DNA of 64,000 nucleotides, from positions 158,076 through 222,075 of the forward strand of contig WMCF01000170.1 of assembly GCA_009792885.1 (NCBI GenBank). Reading direction: 5' to 3'. Position 1 is the stretch's first letter; each line of letters opens with the position of its first letter. Under the pieces are notes generated by a model that did no database searches, had not been told where the DNA came from, and worked only from the letters and a program-made list of their open reading frames with translations. The stretch comes from Eremophila alpestris peregrina (Eukaryota; Chordata; Aves; Passeriformes; Alaudidae). The position numbers and the translations under genes are program-made. This document shows positions 41,601 through 51,449 of the stretch, in pieces.

Positions 41601-44600
41601 AATTAATTGCAAGATGTGGACCACGTCTTGTCAGCAGGGATGATTGTGCATTGCAAAGGTTATCTTGTATGTGAGACCAGGATTGAGCCCAAGGATCCAT
41701 TGGCAACAGGCTCTCCAGCCTTTCTTACAGTTGGCTGACATGCTTCTAAACCAGGATACTTCTGTAATTGCTGGTGCTGGTCAGGGGAAATAGTTGTGGA
41801 TGTACTCTCATAGTGAAAACCACATTTAAACACAAGCATGTGTTGCATTGTATTTCACAAGGTATAGTATCAAGTGGTTTATAGCAGGATGAGGTGGTTG
41901 TGGAAGTTTGAAACCAAGCTTGAAATTGGTGTTGTTCCTTACAAATACTGGTTTGGATTTGGTTTCAGGGGATACAAGAATCACTGTATAAAGATGAAAC
42001 AGTCAAAAGCCTTGATGACTTCTATGATCCTTGTTTTCTACTTCAGCTCTTCAGTGAACTGACCAGACCAGGTAAAGTGGGTGTTTTTCTTCAGTATTTA
42101 TTGTCAGGTTGCTCTGCTGCAGGAATGCACCTGGACCTCTGTTATCCCAGATCCAAGAGCTCATACTGCAAGGAATTTGTGCCTGACTTTAGAGGGAAGA
42201 AACGAACTACTGTGAGTCCGGTGACTGAACTGGCTGGAGATCTGGCCTGTTACATGCTGTGGTTATAGAACAGGGAAACTTCAGCCAACTCATTTTCCAC
42301 CAGACAGATGGGCATGAGGCCCGTGTGTATTTCACAAATAGGCTGGTGCTCTGAACTGTCAGCAAGTTTCTTGTCTGACATGATTTGACTTTGCACACGC
42401 ACATCCCTGCTGTGCTCCGTGGACACACTGTCCCTAGAGACAGCCCTCAGAGATCAAAGGGAGACTAGAAGCCTAAGGGATTTCCTGACCAGCTCTCTCC
42501 CTGTGTTGGTTATGGTTAAGGACTGTGTAGTTGCAGCTAGATTTGGCTTTCCACAGCAATAATGTTTGAAGCAATTGGCAGGCTGTCAGTGAAATCACAC
42601 TCCCAGTCCTTTGTTCACCCAGACTCCTGCAAGGACAGCACCTGTTTGGGTGTGCTTAGCCTGTCCTTAGCTATGGTTTGAACTCCCTGTGTAATCCCGG
42701 CAGCAGGAGAAGAACTATCTTTAAGACCTCTCAGGAGAAAAGGTAGCAGAGCTATTTGGTGTTTTGCAGTTGGAGGGATCTTAGGCAATCCAGTAAATGC
42801 TGGGCCTTTGAGGCGCACAGGGATGAAGAGCATGGGCAGCCAGTGTCTTTGGAACCTGGAGGGAGGGATTTGGTGCCTTTGGCAGCCCCAGCAGCACTGC
42901 AGCCAGTCTGTGGCTGCTGATGTGGGAAGCACTAAGGCTGAGGGAATTGCTGTGCATCATGTTCTTGTGGAGTTCTAAAGACAGTGGCTGTCCTGAACCT
43001 GAAGAGGAGAAAATAGCCCTCTTAGCTTCTCCACACAAGAGTGAGAATCTCTGTCCTGAGAGGGGCATTTTTAAAGGGCCCAAGTAATTTGAGTCCTAGT
43101 CCCATGGAGCTTGTAAGCCATGTCAGCTGCTCTTGGAATTCCCAGTTCTTTATTTATTTGCTCTTTGTTGTGGCTGGCCATCAGAATACATAAACATGGG
43201 CTTCTTGCACAGTGTTTAGTGCTCACTGAGGAAAAAGTAAGTCTGGAGTTGGGCAGATAACAAGTCTGTCTATCTTTAGCTCTCAAAGCATCTTGTGGAA
43301 AGCTTTCCCATCCTGGTTCTCAAAGTTCTTTAAACAAGCTGTATGTCAGACTTATAATTAAGTTGGGGTGCTTTTCTATTAAGAGCTTGTTATTTTATGG
43401 TAGTTGTTGAACACATTCTCCAGGGGCAGCAGGATGGAAAATATTACCACTGCATGTTTTCAGTGAAGGAAAGTTTTCCAAATATATCTTCCTGTGGACT
43501 GCTGAAGTGAAAACCTTGGATTTCATTTTGTGGCACTTCTCCATAGTGTGAATGGTTAGTGCACATGAGCAGCTCCCCAGAGCAGCAGCCTAAGGAGAGC
43601 AGAGTGGTGGCTCTGGGACAAATGGCAGAGGCTGGTGGGGAAGTGGAGATCTCTGGCCCATAACCAGCAGAGCTGGCAGTAAGAAACTGCCAGGCATGAA
43701 ATTATATTTTAGTAGTTCTAGTAGTTGAAAAAAAGATGAGAGAAATACCCTGGGTGCTGGTGCAGGGACAGAAATAATCTATGTTTTTTTTAACATAATT
43801 ATATATACATATACATATACATATACGTATACATATACATATATATATATATATAAATATACACACAACTCTGTGTGGGCAGTGTTATGGGAGGAAATCA
43901 GTGGACCAAATGTAGGTACTTGGCAGTAAGATTGCAGCCCCTTCTTAAATAGGAATATTTGTTTCTAGAAGCTTCCTCTTGACCTTCAGTGTGAATGGCA
44001 AGAAAAGACATGAATATTACTGCTAAACTCAGGGTACATTTGTAGCTGGTAAAACACCACTGAGGTGCCATTGTGCTCCATCCCTGGACATCAGGTGGAA
44101 GGTTCACACCAAGTCATTTCTGGCCATGGGTGGGTAGAAATGGTAGCAACCCTTCAAAACACGCAGAGCACAAGCCCTTAAAGGAGAAACTCCAAATCCT
44201 GATGGCAGAATGCTGTGGAAGATAAATGCTACACTGAGGGGTGTGTTTTCTGTTGGACTGGTTTCTGGTCATTGCTGGGTTTTGTTTTACTCAGAAGGGC
44301 TCAGGGGCACAGCTGAGTACTTGGCTCAGAGCAGGCCTTAGCAGCAGAGTCACTTGTGCCTGCACAGGGACAGCGTCTGTGGTTTATGGGCTATTTATGT
44401 GTTAGTCTCCCACCCTTTCTGCTACAGAAGCTTTTTAGTGCTGTTCTTTCAGGCACCCAGAAATGCTCTGGGAAGATGAATTTTCCCTCTTCTTGTTCTT
44501 TGTGCTCAACTGCAACAGTGAGATGCAAGATGTCTTTACAGAATTTACCCCTAACTTTGCATGGCCTAGTGGGCAGGGTCACCTCTGTCTCACATAAACA

Positions 44601-47600
44601 AGAAGAGCCCCATGATTTTCAGCTCAGGTTTCAATTAAATTCCTGTTCAGAGTGAATGGCTGGAGCCCTTTGTCTTCTGGAGGAGCCTTCATGCACTGAG
44701 GCCATGATTTGTGGGGGCAGAGCCAGAAACGGGTGTGTGTGCAATGTGCGGGGTGACGATGCTGTCACACGCTGACACTGGGATGTGTCAGTGCTCACAC
44801 ATCGGGTGCTTTCTTTTCCTTTTCCCCCAGAGTGTGTGGTGGCATGTCACAAGTTTGTGGAGGTCAATGCCCTGGGTCTCACAGTGGCTGCCCTGAGCAG
44901 CTATGACTCCAGCATGAGAGCAGCTGCATATTTTGTCCTGGCTTCCTTCCGCTCCCATCTGGAAGGGGCTCGCTTCCGAGAGAAGAACCAGGTAAGGCTC
45001 AGCCCGCTGCCAGTTTGGCAGGTGAGACCTTGTAGGTCATGGACATGTGGGAGAGATGTTGCCTTGCTCATGCACCTGCATGCATGTGGTGAGACAGCTA
45101 AAAGCAGTTTTTCATCCTCTCTCCCACTGGTTCTCCTCTACTGCTTTGTGTTTCCTCCTGTTACAATCAATGGACTGAGAAAGTGGGAAATGTGTTTTAG
45201 AAATTCTTGGGACTTTTGCTTGTAGGAATGGAGATCCTGATGGAATTGATACTTGACCTGTATGGCCTATGAATTGTCCCAGGAGCTGATCTCTGTATTC
45301 ATGCTCCCATTGTGTTCATCTGTGTCGTGGCTCAGGCTTCTCTCCCTGGGCTCTTGCAGTTGCTGTATCTCTTGGATGCTGTGCAGAATGGAATCAGGCA
45401 GCCAAACCTCAGGTTCACCTTCTCCCTGACCCTCTACATTGCTCGTGTGGCACAGCAGATCCTAAAGCCAGGTACTGGAACTTCCTGCCTGTGTCACTGC
45501 TAGGGTAAAGAGCAGAGCCTTGGGGAATGTTGATCTCCTCACCTGCTTTTGCTCATGCACTCTGGACTGAGCTTTTCATTCTGGGGAAGAGAAGGGGAGG
45601 GATGGCCAGCAATAGAATGAGCCTCAGAGCAAGGCCTTGTGCAGTTCCTGGGCTGTGCTCCCAGCTTGGAACACTGCACAGAGCTGCTTCCATTTATTGT
45701 TCTCCATGGCTGTGCATTGGGAACGTTGTGCTCCTCCAAAATGCCGGCTTTTTCTTTTCACAGAGGAGCATATGTACATAAAGGTAAACAGATTCCTTCT
45801 GTCACACCAGTACTTGGACCTGAGGAAAGTACCAGGTTTTTTCCAGCTTTTCTACAGTTTTGATTTTGAGGTAAGAGTCCCATTTTAGGTATCCAGTAAT
45901 TCTTGTGAAATTTATAGAAAAAGCCATAAAAATGCATCTCCCATAGGTGATTAATTAGAGGCGTCTTTCTTTGTTTCATATTGGAATTAAAAATGCTATT
46001 TCTGTGGGGTTTTTGTGGTTTTCTTAATACAAATGCACAATGAGTTGTGCTGTGTATGTTCTGTGAGCACAATAAACAGAATATTCTGCCCCAGCTAGCT
46101 TACCTTCATCTCTGAGTTTTGATTAGTAATGTTGGGTTCAACTGAAGAATTTCAGGAACAGCAGCTTCTACAGTTCCATTTCCACTGCATGTTTGGGCTG
46201 CAGACTGACTGTTCCTGATGGATATTAGGGATTAAATTTGATAGGAATGGAAATGGAGAAGTCCAGAACAAGCTTTGGTAAGCCCTGAGCTGGCACTCAC
46301 AGGGAACCAGGGTTTTGTGCTCTTAGGAGCAGATATTTTTTGAAAATATATAAATGTCTGATGGTGGTATTTTTCTTCGTGGCTTCCAGTACAAAGCAGA
46401 GCGTGAGTGGATCCTCAGATTCCTTGGGGAAGGGCTTCATGACAAACATTGCTATGAGCTGTATGACTACCAGAGGATTTTCCAGGTCATTCTTTCCTTT
46501 TTCAACAGTCCTTTGTGTGATGAGGGCTCCCAGGTAAGAATTTCAAAAGAAAGCACCAAAAACCCCCAAACCACAGAAATCTGCATGGCTTTGAGATCTC
46601 AAGTACAAAGCAGAAAGGAGCAGCTGACTCTGCCTTTGCCTCTTGAAAATCTGTTCCTTGTTGATTTTGTGTATGTGTGGAGGGGGAAATAATTGCTGAT
46701 GTCCAAACCAGTCCCATCCTTATCCCCTGAACCTGGAACAGGTTCCTGCTATCATGGAGCCTTATGTGGCTACCGTGGTTTTGTGCCTATAGTCAGGGCC
46801 TTTTCATGGGAGTCTCTATTCCCCAGCCAGCACATTTGTTACGTGAACAGTGTTTCAGCAGGAGGGAAACTCAGGTGCCAGGAGCTCTCACGTTTGGGAG
46901 CATCCACCCTAAGCATTTCAGGTATCAAAACCTTGGACAACAAGATAAAATTGTCTTGCTTCTGAAGATTTCTTGTAAGAGTAGCAGCTGTAGTGTGAAG
47001 CTTTGAACAGAGAGTGTCTTTCCTTCCCTGGAGTTGCTGAGAGCAGGTGGTGTTCCTTTTACCTTGAAGTTGATCAGATACCAGTCCAATTGCTAATTTT
47101 AAGTTAGATAATTAGACCCTGACTGTAAAAGAGCAAGTTGCATTTTTTGTTTCAGTGCCGTATTCTGGAGATATTACAAAGTGCTGCCCGTGTCACCAGA
47201 GCTGCCTATGAGCTGATCCAGGATCACAGCCTCCTCACATGGGTCCTGCACAGCTTAGAGAAAAGGTAACCAGAGAGGTACAGGGGAAATGGGAACAGTT
47301 TTACTGCCCACAGCAGAATAATTCTGTGACTGAGGATGAACACAGGGGTGACAGGCAGGGGCACCAGGGGCTGCACTGGCAGAACTTGCTGAGCTCTGAG
47401 GTGTCCCTTGTGGTTGTGAAAACAGAATCAAGATGCTTTCAGGTTGTGGTAGGAGAGATGATGGGGAGGTGCTTCATGAATTGGAATACACTTCCTTGGG
47501 AAACTGATAAAGCAAAATGGCACCTTGTGTTGGTGTCTGAACCCTCAGTTCATATCCTGTCACAGCACCTGCTGCACAGGAAGTGGCACAGTAATGGATC

Positions 47601-50600
47601 TGAGCTGCCTAGAACATTCCTTCTGCCCTTGCCTCTCCCTCACATATATGCACATACACAGAAAATCTCTTCTGCACACTGCCCTGACAGGTTCAGGCAA
47701 AGGCACCAGAAGTGCACTAGAATGGGGTCCCCTGTAGGTGATGGACCAGCTGCTGGTGAGGGTCTGCCTTTCAAATGTGTTGGGTGGGTTTTTTTGTTTG
47801 GTTGGTTTTTATTAATATGTTTCATTTTGTTTTTCAGGTTTCTGGAAACCAAGGTGATAGATAAAATTATTTCCTTACTCCATACTCTGTGGCTAACAAA
47901 TTTAGGAGACAAGAGAGAAAACAAGAATCAACCCCAGGAGAAGAGGAAACTTCTTCCTATTCAACTTGTGAATGAATTTCTGTATGTTTTGGTCACGTTA
48001 ATCAGACATATTCGGTGAGTCCTTTGTTTTGTTATCTGTTTTAGTTTGTTTGCATTTCATCCTCTGCCCAGTTGGAACTTTATTAAGGCCAGGAGGATTT
48101 CTTTCTCTCTGGTAGATGAATGGCTTTTTTCACCTTCAGTTTGTGTGTTAAGAAGTGAATTTGGATGAGATTTCTTGGACTGCAGGATTTAGGTGTTTGA
48201 ATACTTGGGCAATAAAGTAAAATGTGAGGCACAGTTGCTGTCAAGTCCCATGTCCTTAATTCCTGGCCATCCTGACAGTAAGGATTAAAGCTGTACTTAT
48301 TAATTAGTATGCAGGGAAGCACATGGCACTTGTGTTTTCTTTTGACAGGAGCAGTGTATCTCTGGCCAGGCTGACTGAGTTCCTCAGCAGCCTCAGGTCT
48401 GTGCTGGAATACCGTGCTGTTGTTGCTGAGGCTTTCTGGGAGATGCGGCGTTTCACGGTCAGCGACAGCGTCCTGTCCAACAGGGAGCTGCTGCTGCTGC
48501 TGCACACCTGGAGCCTTGTCAGCAAAGACCTGCAGCTGCAGCAGGACCTGCAGGCCCTGGTTCACAAGTACCAGGACAAAGAACTGCTCAGTAAGTGCTA
48601 AAACACTTCAAGGAAGGCGTATTCTGTGTCAGCTGTTACAGACCAACAGTACCAGTGAGGCAGACTTCTCTGGAAATAGCACCAGTACCTTCTGTCAGAC
48701 TGATGTAGCTTGAGGGGGCAGGAAAGGAAATAGAAAGGCATTTTTCAGGTCTTCCTTGTGGTGATTTCTAACCTTAACACAATTGGAAAGCTTTGGAGTA
48801 AAACAGTTTAAAAAGGGAAAGAGCTTTAAAATGAAACTTAGTTGCAAATCTCGTGTCGGGCTTTGAAAAATGGTATTCTTTAATGAAATCTTAAAAGAAA
48901 AAGCAGTGCCTGGAGGCTTTGTGCTCAAAGATTTGAATCATTCTGAGGGTGGACAGGGATCTGAAAGTGATGTGTAAATAAATAAAGCAAGTGAAAATTA
49001 AATAGTTGACTTTTCTTGTCATCATCAGTTTTGAAGAAAGGAAAAATAGATCAGGACTTGTGTGATTTCTTTTGTTCTCTCTGTGAACAAAAAGTGCAAG
49101 GAACTTGGTAGTGGAAGGCCTTAAAACAACACTGGTTTCCTGCAGCAGCAACTGCTTTTGGTGCTCGTTAAAGCTTCTGTAGGTTGGTTTAAATGTTCTG
49201 TATCAGTTAAGAAAGTCTCATATATTTAAGGAATACTATAAAAGCTTCAGCTTTTCTAAAGTTTTTCTCAGCCTTTAAAGCTCCTCAGAAAGACATGAAG
49301 GGAGTTTTGGAATGATCCTCTGTGTGTGGGTTGTGTTGCTCCAGGAGCTTCTCTCCAGGTGATGCAGTTTGGAACAGGGTTCCAGCCTGGAGTCCCTGCA
49401 AGCTGCTGGAGCCCCTTGGAACAGCACAGACTCCATGAGGCTGCTGAATGAGGCTGGGACTTACCATTGTAACAACTGAATCCACATAGGAGAGCACCTC
49501 ACTGGCAGGATCTGTACCAGGAAAATCCTTTGGAGTATCTGATGTTTGTTTTGATGCTGGTTTTCTTCTTGCAGAAAATATTAAAAACAAGAACAAACCT
49601 CAGGCCTCATCTCATGTGTTTCGTCACACTCGGAGAAAGCAAGAGGTGGGAGAGGATGACGCTGCTGCGGACGTGGAAGTGTCTGAGCTGGAGAAATGCC
49701 GAGAACATCTGAATTCCATCCTTGCCCACTGGGACCCTGTTTTCCCAGCACCACTCTCCACACAGGGAGGGGAGACCCTCAGAGCCGGTGAACCTGGGGG
49801 TGAGGCAGTGGCTGTCACCTGTGCATGCCCTCACATGGTCACTGAGTGGCTGGTGAGGTCCCTGGCTGGGCAGAGCCTCCTTGGGGAGCAGGATGTGTCA
49901 CCAGCGCTGAGGTGGCTGCAGAGCCGCGTTCTGCTGCACCCGGCGGCTACGCAGGAGATGCTCAGGGATGAGACCCTGAGGAACAACCTCTTCAGGCTTT
50001 ACACCCGGCTCTGCCAGGCCAGCAGCACCTCAGCTGGGCTCTGGAGGGAGCTAGGTGTGCTCAGTTCCATCCTGCTGCAGCTCCTGGAGGAGCAGGGCCT
50101 GGCCAGCACTTCCCACGAGCTGGTGAAATCCCTGTGCCTGTCTGCAGTGACAGAGGGGGATGCGGAGCAGACAGGTGACTTGTCTTGTCCTTATCACTCA
50201 CCTTACGAGGCAGTGGTGGGAGGAACTAGGACACTCCATGGCTTTTTTAATCCAGTAAAATTAGACTTTTCCCATACCCACCCAGGCTCATGGCTTCCCA
50301 AAGCAGAAGCTGTGTCTGTGTGGGATGGGGCAGGGGTGGGCAGCACAGAGCACAGTCACTCTGTGAAGTTTTCTGACACTACAACACTCACACTCCCTCT
50401 AAGAAACTTCCTTTTCAAGGACTGAAATGCAACAAAAGGTTTAAAAATATTTAATTCCAAGAGGGAAAATAGTCTGCAAAAAGCAAGTCCACGTGGGCTG
50501 GGTGCTGATTCCTATTGCTGGTCAGTGATAGCATCTGACAGGTCAGATTCCAAACTGTTTCACTTAACAGGAAACTCGTTCTTGTTAGTAGGATCATTGG

Positions 50601-50969
50601 CTTTGCATGGGCAAAGCCACTCCAGATTTTCCATCTAGGAAAAGAGTTAAGGAGCTATTTTCAAACATAGTCATGGAGGTGAACAGCTTGGCTTGGGATT
50701 ACTGTGTGGAAATAGAAGAATAGCTGTTTTGATTTTTCTCTCCTCTTTCTTCCACAGCTGTTTCTGTGTTCCTGGCTTCCATTTACATCGGGGACATGTG
50801 GCTTGGAGCACAGGAGCCGGATCTGTTCCTTGCCCATGTCAGATTGGTCTGCACTAGTGCAGGTTATGAATTACAGGATGGCCTGGAAACTCAGGAACAA
50901 GTAGAAGAAACTATTGTGTCTCTTTGCAAAAACATTTGGCTACATCAGGGCATTAATTCAGGGGACTAA
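11071..50969 (+). CDS. URB1: URB1, nucleolar pre-ribosomal-associated protein 1 (39 coding exons, 2284 aa)
   Basis: URB1 (NPA1 in yeast) is a very large nucleolar scaffold acting early in pre-60S assembly. In yeast it works with Urb2/Npa2, the helicase Dbp6, Rsa3 and Nop8. Human URB1 is reported to sit at the periphery of the dense fibrillar component and to secure 3' ETS removal from pre-rRNA. I assembled 39 exons. All 38 introns are GT-AG, the phases are consistent throughout, and 6855 coding bases include the TAA at 50,967. The product is 2284 residues against about 2271 in human, with clear residue-level similarity from end to end, for example QKVRFFT, GGNL.LLHFLLGLKTA, FVTS and HTLW.TNLGDK. 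The start at 11,071 has G at -3 and G at +4 and is the first methionine of the frame. Exons are listed in the block entries. The product is probably alpha-solenoid throughout. No frameshift or premature stop was seen, so the gene looks functional. Confidence 0.96.
11244..11380. repeat. 19-bp GC-rich minisatellite in URB1 intron 1
   Basis: About seven tandem units of the form GGCTGCCCYGGGYCKAGG lie directly behind exon 1, inside the CpG island. Two sub-types alternate: CCCCGGGTCGAGG/GGCCGAGG at the ends and CCCTGGGCCTAGGC in the middle. That pattern suggests expansion by internal duplication. Confidence 0.9.
11477..11482. promoter_or_regulatory. Canonical E-box CACGTG in URB1 intron 1
   Basis: The site reads CCACACGTGGCGG and lies about 400 bp downstream of the URB1 start codon, within the CpG island. 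MYC/MAX and USF bind this motif, and MYC is a general activator of ribosome-biogenesis genes. Occupancy here is inference. Confidence 0.4.
11728..11886 (+). mobile_element. CR1 3' fragment in URB1 intron 2
   Basis: The sequence follows the CR1 tail: GCCAGAACTCAAGGAGCGTT, TGGACAATGCTCTCAGG, GGGATTGTTGGGGTGTC, CAGGACCAGGAGTTGGACT and finally TTCCAGCTCAAGATATTCTG. It is in plus orientation and moderately diverged. Confidence 0.85.
12840..22681 (+). CDS. URB1: URB1 exons 3-12 (residues 94-554), Npa1 N-terminal domain
   Basis: The coding segments are 12840-12991, 15294-15426, 16938-17034, 18160-18245, 19332-19457, 20145-20275, 20548-20743, 21217-21354, 21743-21916 and 22534-22681. This block contains the 'ribosome 60S biogenesis N-terminal' (Npa1) domain of the family, about residues 75-400. 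Recognisable anchors are ILLRTASDLSHF, SFLIAGD, VVHNKN.SKTQKVRFFT, LHFLLGLKTATEDE and KIYEAQPEIS. Exon 12 ends in an acidic linker that is variable in the family. The exon 7 donor (AAG/GTCTGG) is weak outside the GT but keeps the frame. Intron 3 (2.3 kb) carries a solo LTR. Introns 2, 4 and 7 carry CR1 pieces. Confidence 0.94.
14078..14136 (-). mobile_element. CR1 3' end fragment flanking the intron 3 LTR
   Basis: The stretch CATAGAATCATAAAATAATT followed by GGGTTGTCTAGTCCAACCCC and ACTGCCATGAACAAG is the reverse complement of a CR1 3' end. It stops exactly where the solo LTR begins, so the LTR may have inserted into the CR1 copy. Confidence 0.7.
14137..15005. mobile_element. Solo LTR (endogenous retrovirus) in URB1 intron 3
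   Basis: This 869-bp block starts TGTCTTGGTTTGAAAGACAG and ends CCCCCCAACA, giving the TG...CA termini typical of LTRs. A near-identical block recurs at 62,689-63,448. The flanks ACAAG and ACAAC form an imperfect 5-bp target-site duplication. There is no internal retroviral coding region next to it, so it is a solo LTR. The family is not identified. Relative to the sibling copy it carries extra (GTTT)n and AT sequence forming a hairpin at 14,295-14,350. Confidence 0.75.
16741..16806 (+). mobile_element. CR1 fragment in URB1 intron 4
   Basis: The short piece CTGTCCAGCACAGGGTGCCC, AGAGAAGCTGTCACTGCCC, TGGAAGTGTCCAAGGCCAG matches the CR1 tail in plus orientation. Confidence 0.75.
17649..17672 (+). 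other. Perfect 8-bp hairpin in URB1 intron 5
   Basis: GGCTGAGG and CCTCAGCC flank an 8-base loop. A downstream ACA (17,681-17,683) is reminiscent of H/ACA small nucleolar RNAs, which often lie in introns of ribosome-biogenesis genes. The spacing from stem to ACA (8 nt) is too short for a standard pocket, so this is a weak structural observation and not an RNA call. Confidence 0.15.
19948..20005 (-). mobile_element. CR1 3' end remnant in URB1 intron 7
   Basis: The sequence GGAATCCTAGAATCAAAAAA, then TTGTTTGGGTTGGAAGGGACC, is the reverse complement of a CR1 terminus. Only about 60 bp is recognisable. Confidence 0.65.
22929..22990 (-). mobile_element. CR1 3' end remnant in URB1 intron 12
   Basis: The stretch GGATCAGAGAATGGTTGAAG, TTGGAAGGCATCTCTGTAAA, TCATG resembles a diverged CR1 end in reverse orientation. 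Confidence 0.55.
24170..34140 (+). CDS. URB1: URB1 exons 13-21 (residues 554-1015)
   Basis: The coding segments are 24170-24292, 26499-26611, 27434-27553, 29818-29934, 30564-30702, 31402-31572, 32470-32666, 33210-33434 and 33961-34140. The central helical part is well conserved: LLQVICLYQKVVPH, LQHHILKVALELPANKF, FYLLMKMFVTS, ISIPVSHIDDVLDMVDVL, GLDEEIGF and FPFSAVVPAALEARN. Exon 21 ends in a charged insert, KLEHQQKREEHRAESDL, with acidic residues after it, that is poorly conserved in human. Exon 19 ends at 32,666, where the GTATGG donor restores phase 0 with exon 20; reading on would stop within five codons. Large introns 13 (2.2 kb) and 15 (2.3 kb) show no recognised genes. Confidence 0.93.
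31001..31200 (-). mobile_element. CR1 3' fragment in URB1 intron 17
   Basis: The block begins TTCATAGAATTATGGAATCC, continues TGGTTTGGATGGGAAGGCACC, CCAGCCCCCTGCCATGGGACA and a CCAGGGTGCTCCCAGGCCC-type stretch, and ends GGGCACCCTGTGCTGGACAG. It is a typical 200-bp CR1 tail in reverse orientation. Confidence 0.88.
34777..35638 (+). CDS. URB1: URB1 exon 22 (residues 1016-1303), largest exon
   Basis: This 862-bp exon is the longest of the gene. It encodes a leucine-rich helical segment (HPTLESWFLALE, LLSAHLNYGVLQLL, EAITKSVLEEL, HLLQFELWCLGS, FLPLINVYLQCR) that follows the human protein with moderate divergence. The acceptor is TTCTTAACAG and the donor is ACAG/GTAAAG, in phase 1. Frequent CTG and CAG codons make the opposite strand open over long stretches, which is not a separate gene. 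Confidence 0.95.
36521..42071 (+). CDS. URB1: URB1 exons 23-30 (residues 1303-1664)
   Basis: The coding segments are 36521-36722, 36860-37037, 38158-38216, 38361-38554, 40230-40340, 40430-40493, 41264-41435 and 41969-42071. Anchors shared with human include TPVLRKALWKEL, WRRQLLSACMKGL, MLLRLEELL, VLLGAYGATLS, LLWGPAAVEHHKTC followed by SLGKSLWQQPS, FPQHRRLLP and YDPCFLLQLFSELTRP. Exons 25 (59 bp) and 28 (64 bp) are micro-sized and easily missed by gene finders. The exon 29 acceptor (AATGTTCAAG) has a poor pyrimidine tract, but frame and homology require it. Confidence 0.93.
43797..43866. repeat. (ATACAT)n/(AT)n microsatellite in URB1 intron 30
   Basis: About 70 bp of alternating ATACAT and AT units, with one CGTATAC variant, ends in ACACAC. 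It is probably polymorphic. The rest of the 2.8-kb intron 30 shows no gene. Confidence 0.85.
44831..48590 (+). CDS. URB1: URB1 exons 31-37 (residues 1664-2015), NopRA1 region
   Basis: The coding segments are 44831-44991, 45360-45471, 45764-45870, 46390-46533, 47156-47265, 47838-48014 and 48349-48590. This corresponds to the NopRA1 domain of vertebrate URB1 and the helices that follow. Visible anchors are NALGLTVAALSSYD, SHLEGARF, QQILKPEEHMY, LSHQYLDLRKVPGF, FFNSPLCDEG, ISLLHTLWLTNLGDK and LVNEFLYVL. Exon 37 carries a run of five CTG leucine codons near 48,488. Intron 35 is readable in frame for about 190 codons upstream of exon 36, but it has no similarity and is bounded by good splice sites, so I treat it as intron. 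Confidence 0.94.
49575..50174 (+). CDS. URB1: URB1 exon 38 (residues 2015-2215), basic patch plus C-terminal helices
   Basis: The 600-bp exon opens with a lysine/arginine-rich stretch (KNIKNKNKPQ, then FRHTRRKQE) at about residues 2015-2038. It coincides with a basic, probably nuclear or nucleolar targeting tract in human. An acidic linker and the C-terminal helices follow (CREHLNSILAHWDPVFP, WLVRSLAGQ, NNLFRLYTRLC). The donor is ACAG/GTGACT at 50,175. Reading continues open into intron 38, but the next exon resumes the family sequence in phase. Confidence 0.94.
50758..50969 (+). CDS. URB1: URB1 exon 39, C-terminus and stop
   Basis: The terminal coding exon begins after TCTTCCACAG and encodes VSVFLASIYIGDMWLGAQEP, matching the human AVFLVSVYVKDIWLGARRPD-type end, then a less conserved acidic tail and TAA at 50,967-50,969. 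Its last residues are LHQGINSGD. Confidence 0.95.
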
Positions 50970-51285
50970 CACTTTACCGTTCTGTGCTCTGTCATCATCC
51001 CCATGAGCCATGAAAGCCTCCTGAGCTGTTCTCATACAGACCTGACTTGTTTGTTCAAAAAAATCAGTATTTTATTCCTGTGTGCAAACTCAGGAGAAAG
51101 ATTTTATTCAACACCTCTCCGCAGGACATTCCCTTTTCTTGAACAGTCTGAGACACAATATTATTTAGATCCTTTTTATTATAGGCATTTTTAACTTTTT
51201 GAAGAACAGGAAGGACTGTTTGTGCATTGATATGTACTGAATTTGGGGGGGTGGGGTAAATAAAAAAGATATGCAAATGAGAGAG
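50970..51285 (+). terminator. URB1: URB1 3' UTR and polyadenylation signal
   Basis: A short 3' UTR of about 300 bp follows the stop codon. A canonical AATAAA lies at 51,259-51,264, just after a G-run (GGGGGGGTGGGG). Cleavage is expected about 10-30 bp downstream, but the exact site is inferred. Confidence 0.7.
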
Positions 51286-51449
51286 TTGCTCCTACATGCA
51301 AATATTCTTGTCTTAAAGGAGCCACTGGCTGTGTACCAAGATCTGAGTTAAAACCTATATGTCTTTAAAAACCTGCAAGCCTTTTAGAGGCTGCAGTTTG
51401 TGTCCTGTAGAATTCCTAGGGGCTGGCATCAGGAAATCTGTGAGGAATC

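Noticed and set aside
47239..47837. In-frame extension of URB1 exon 36 into intron 35
   Set aside because: It has no similarity to URB1, and good GT-AG sites at 47,266 and 47,837 restore the family sequence.
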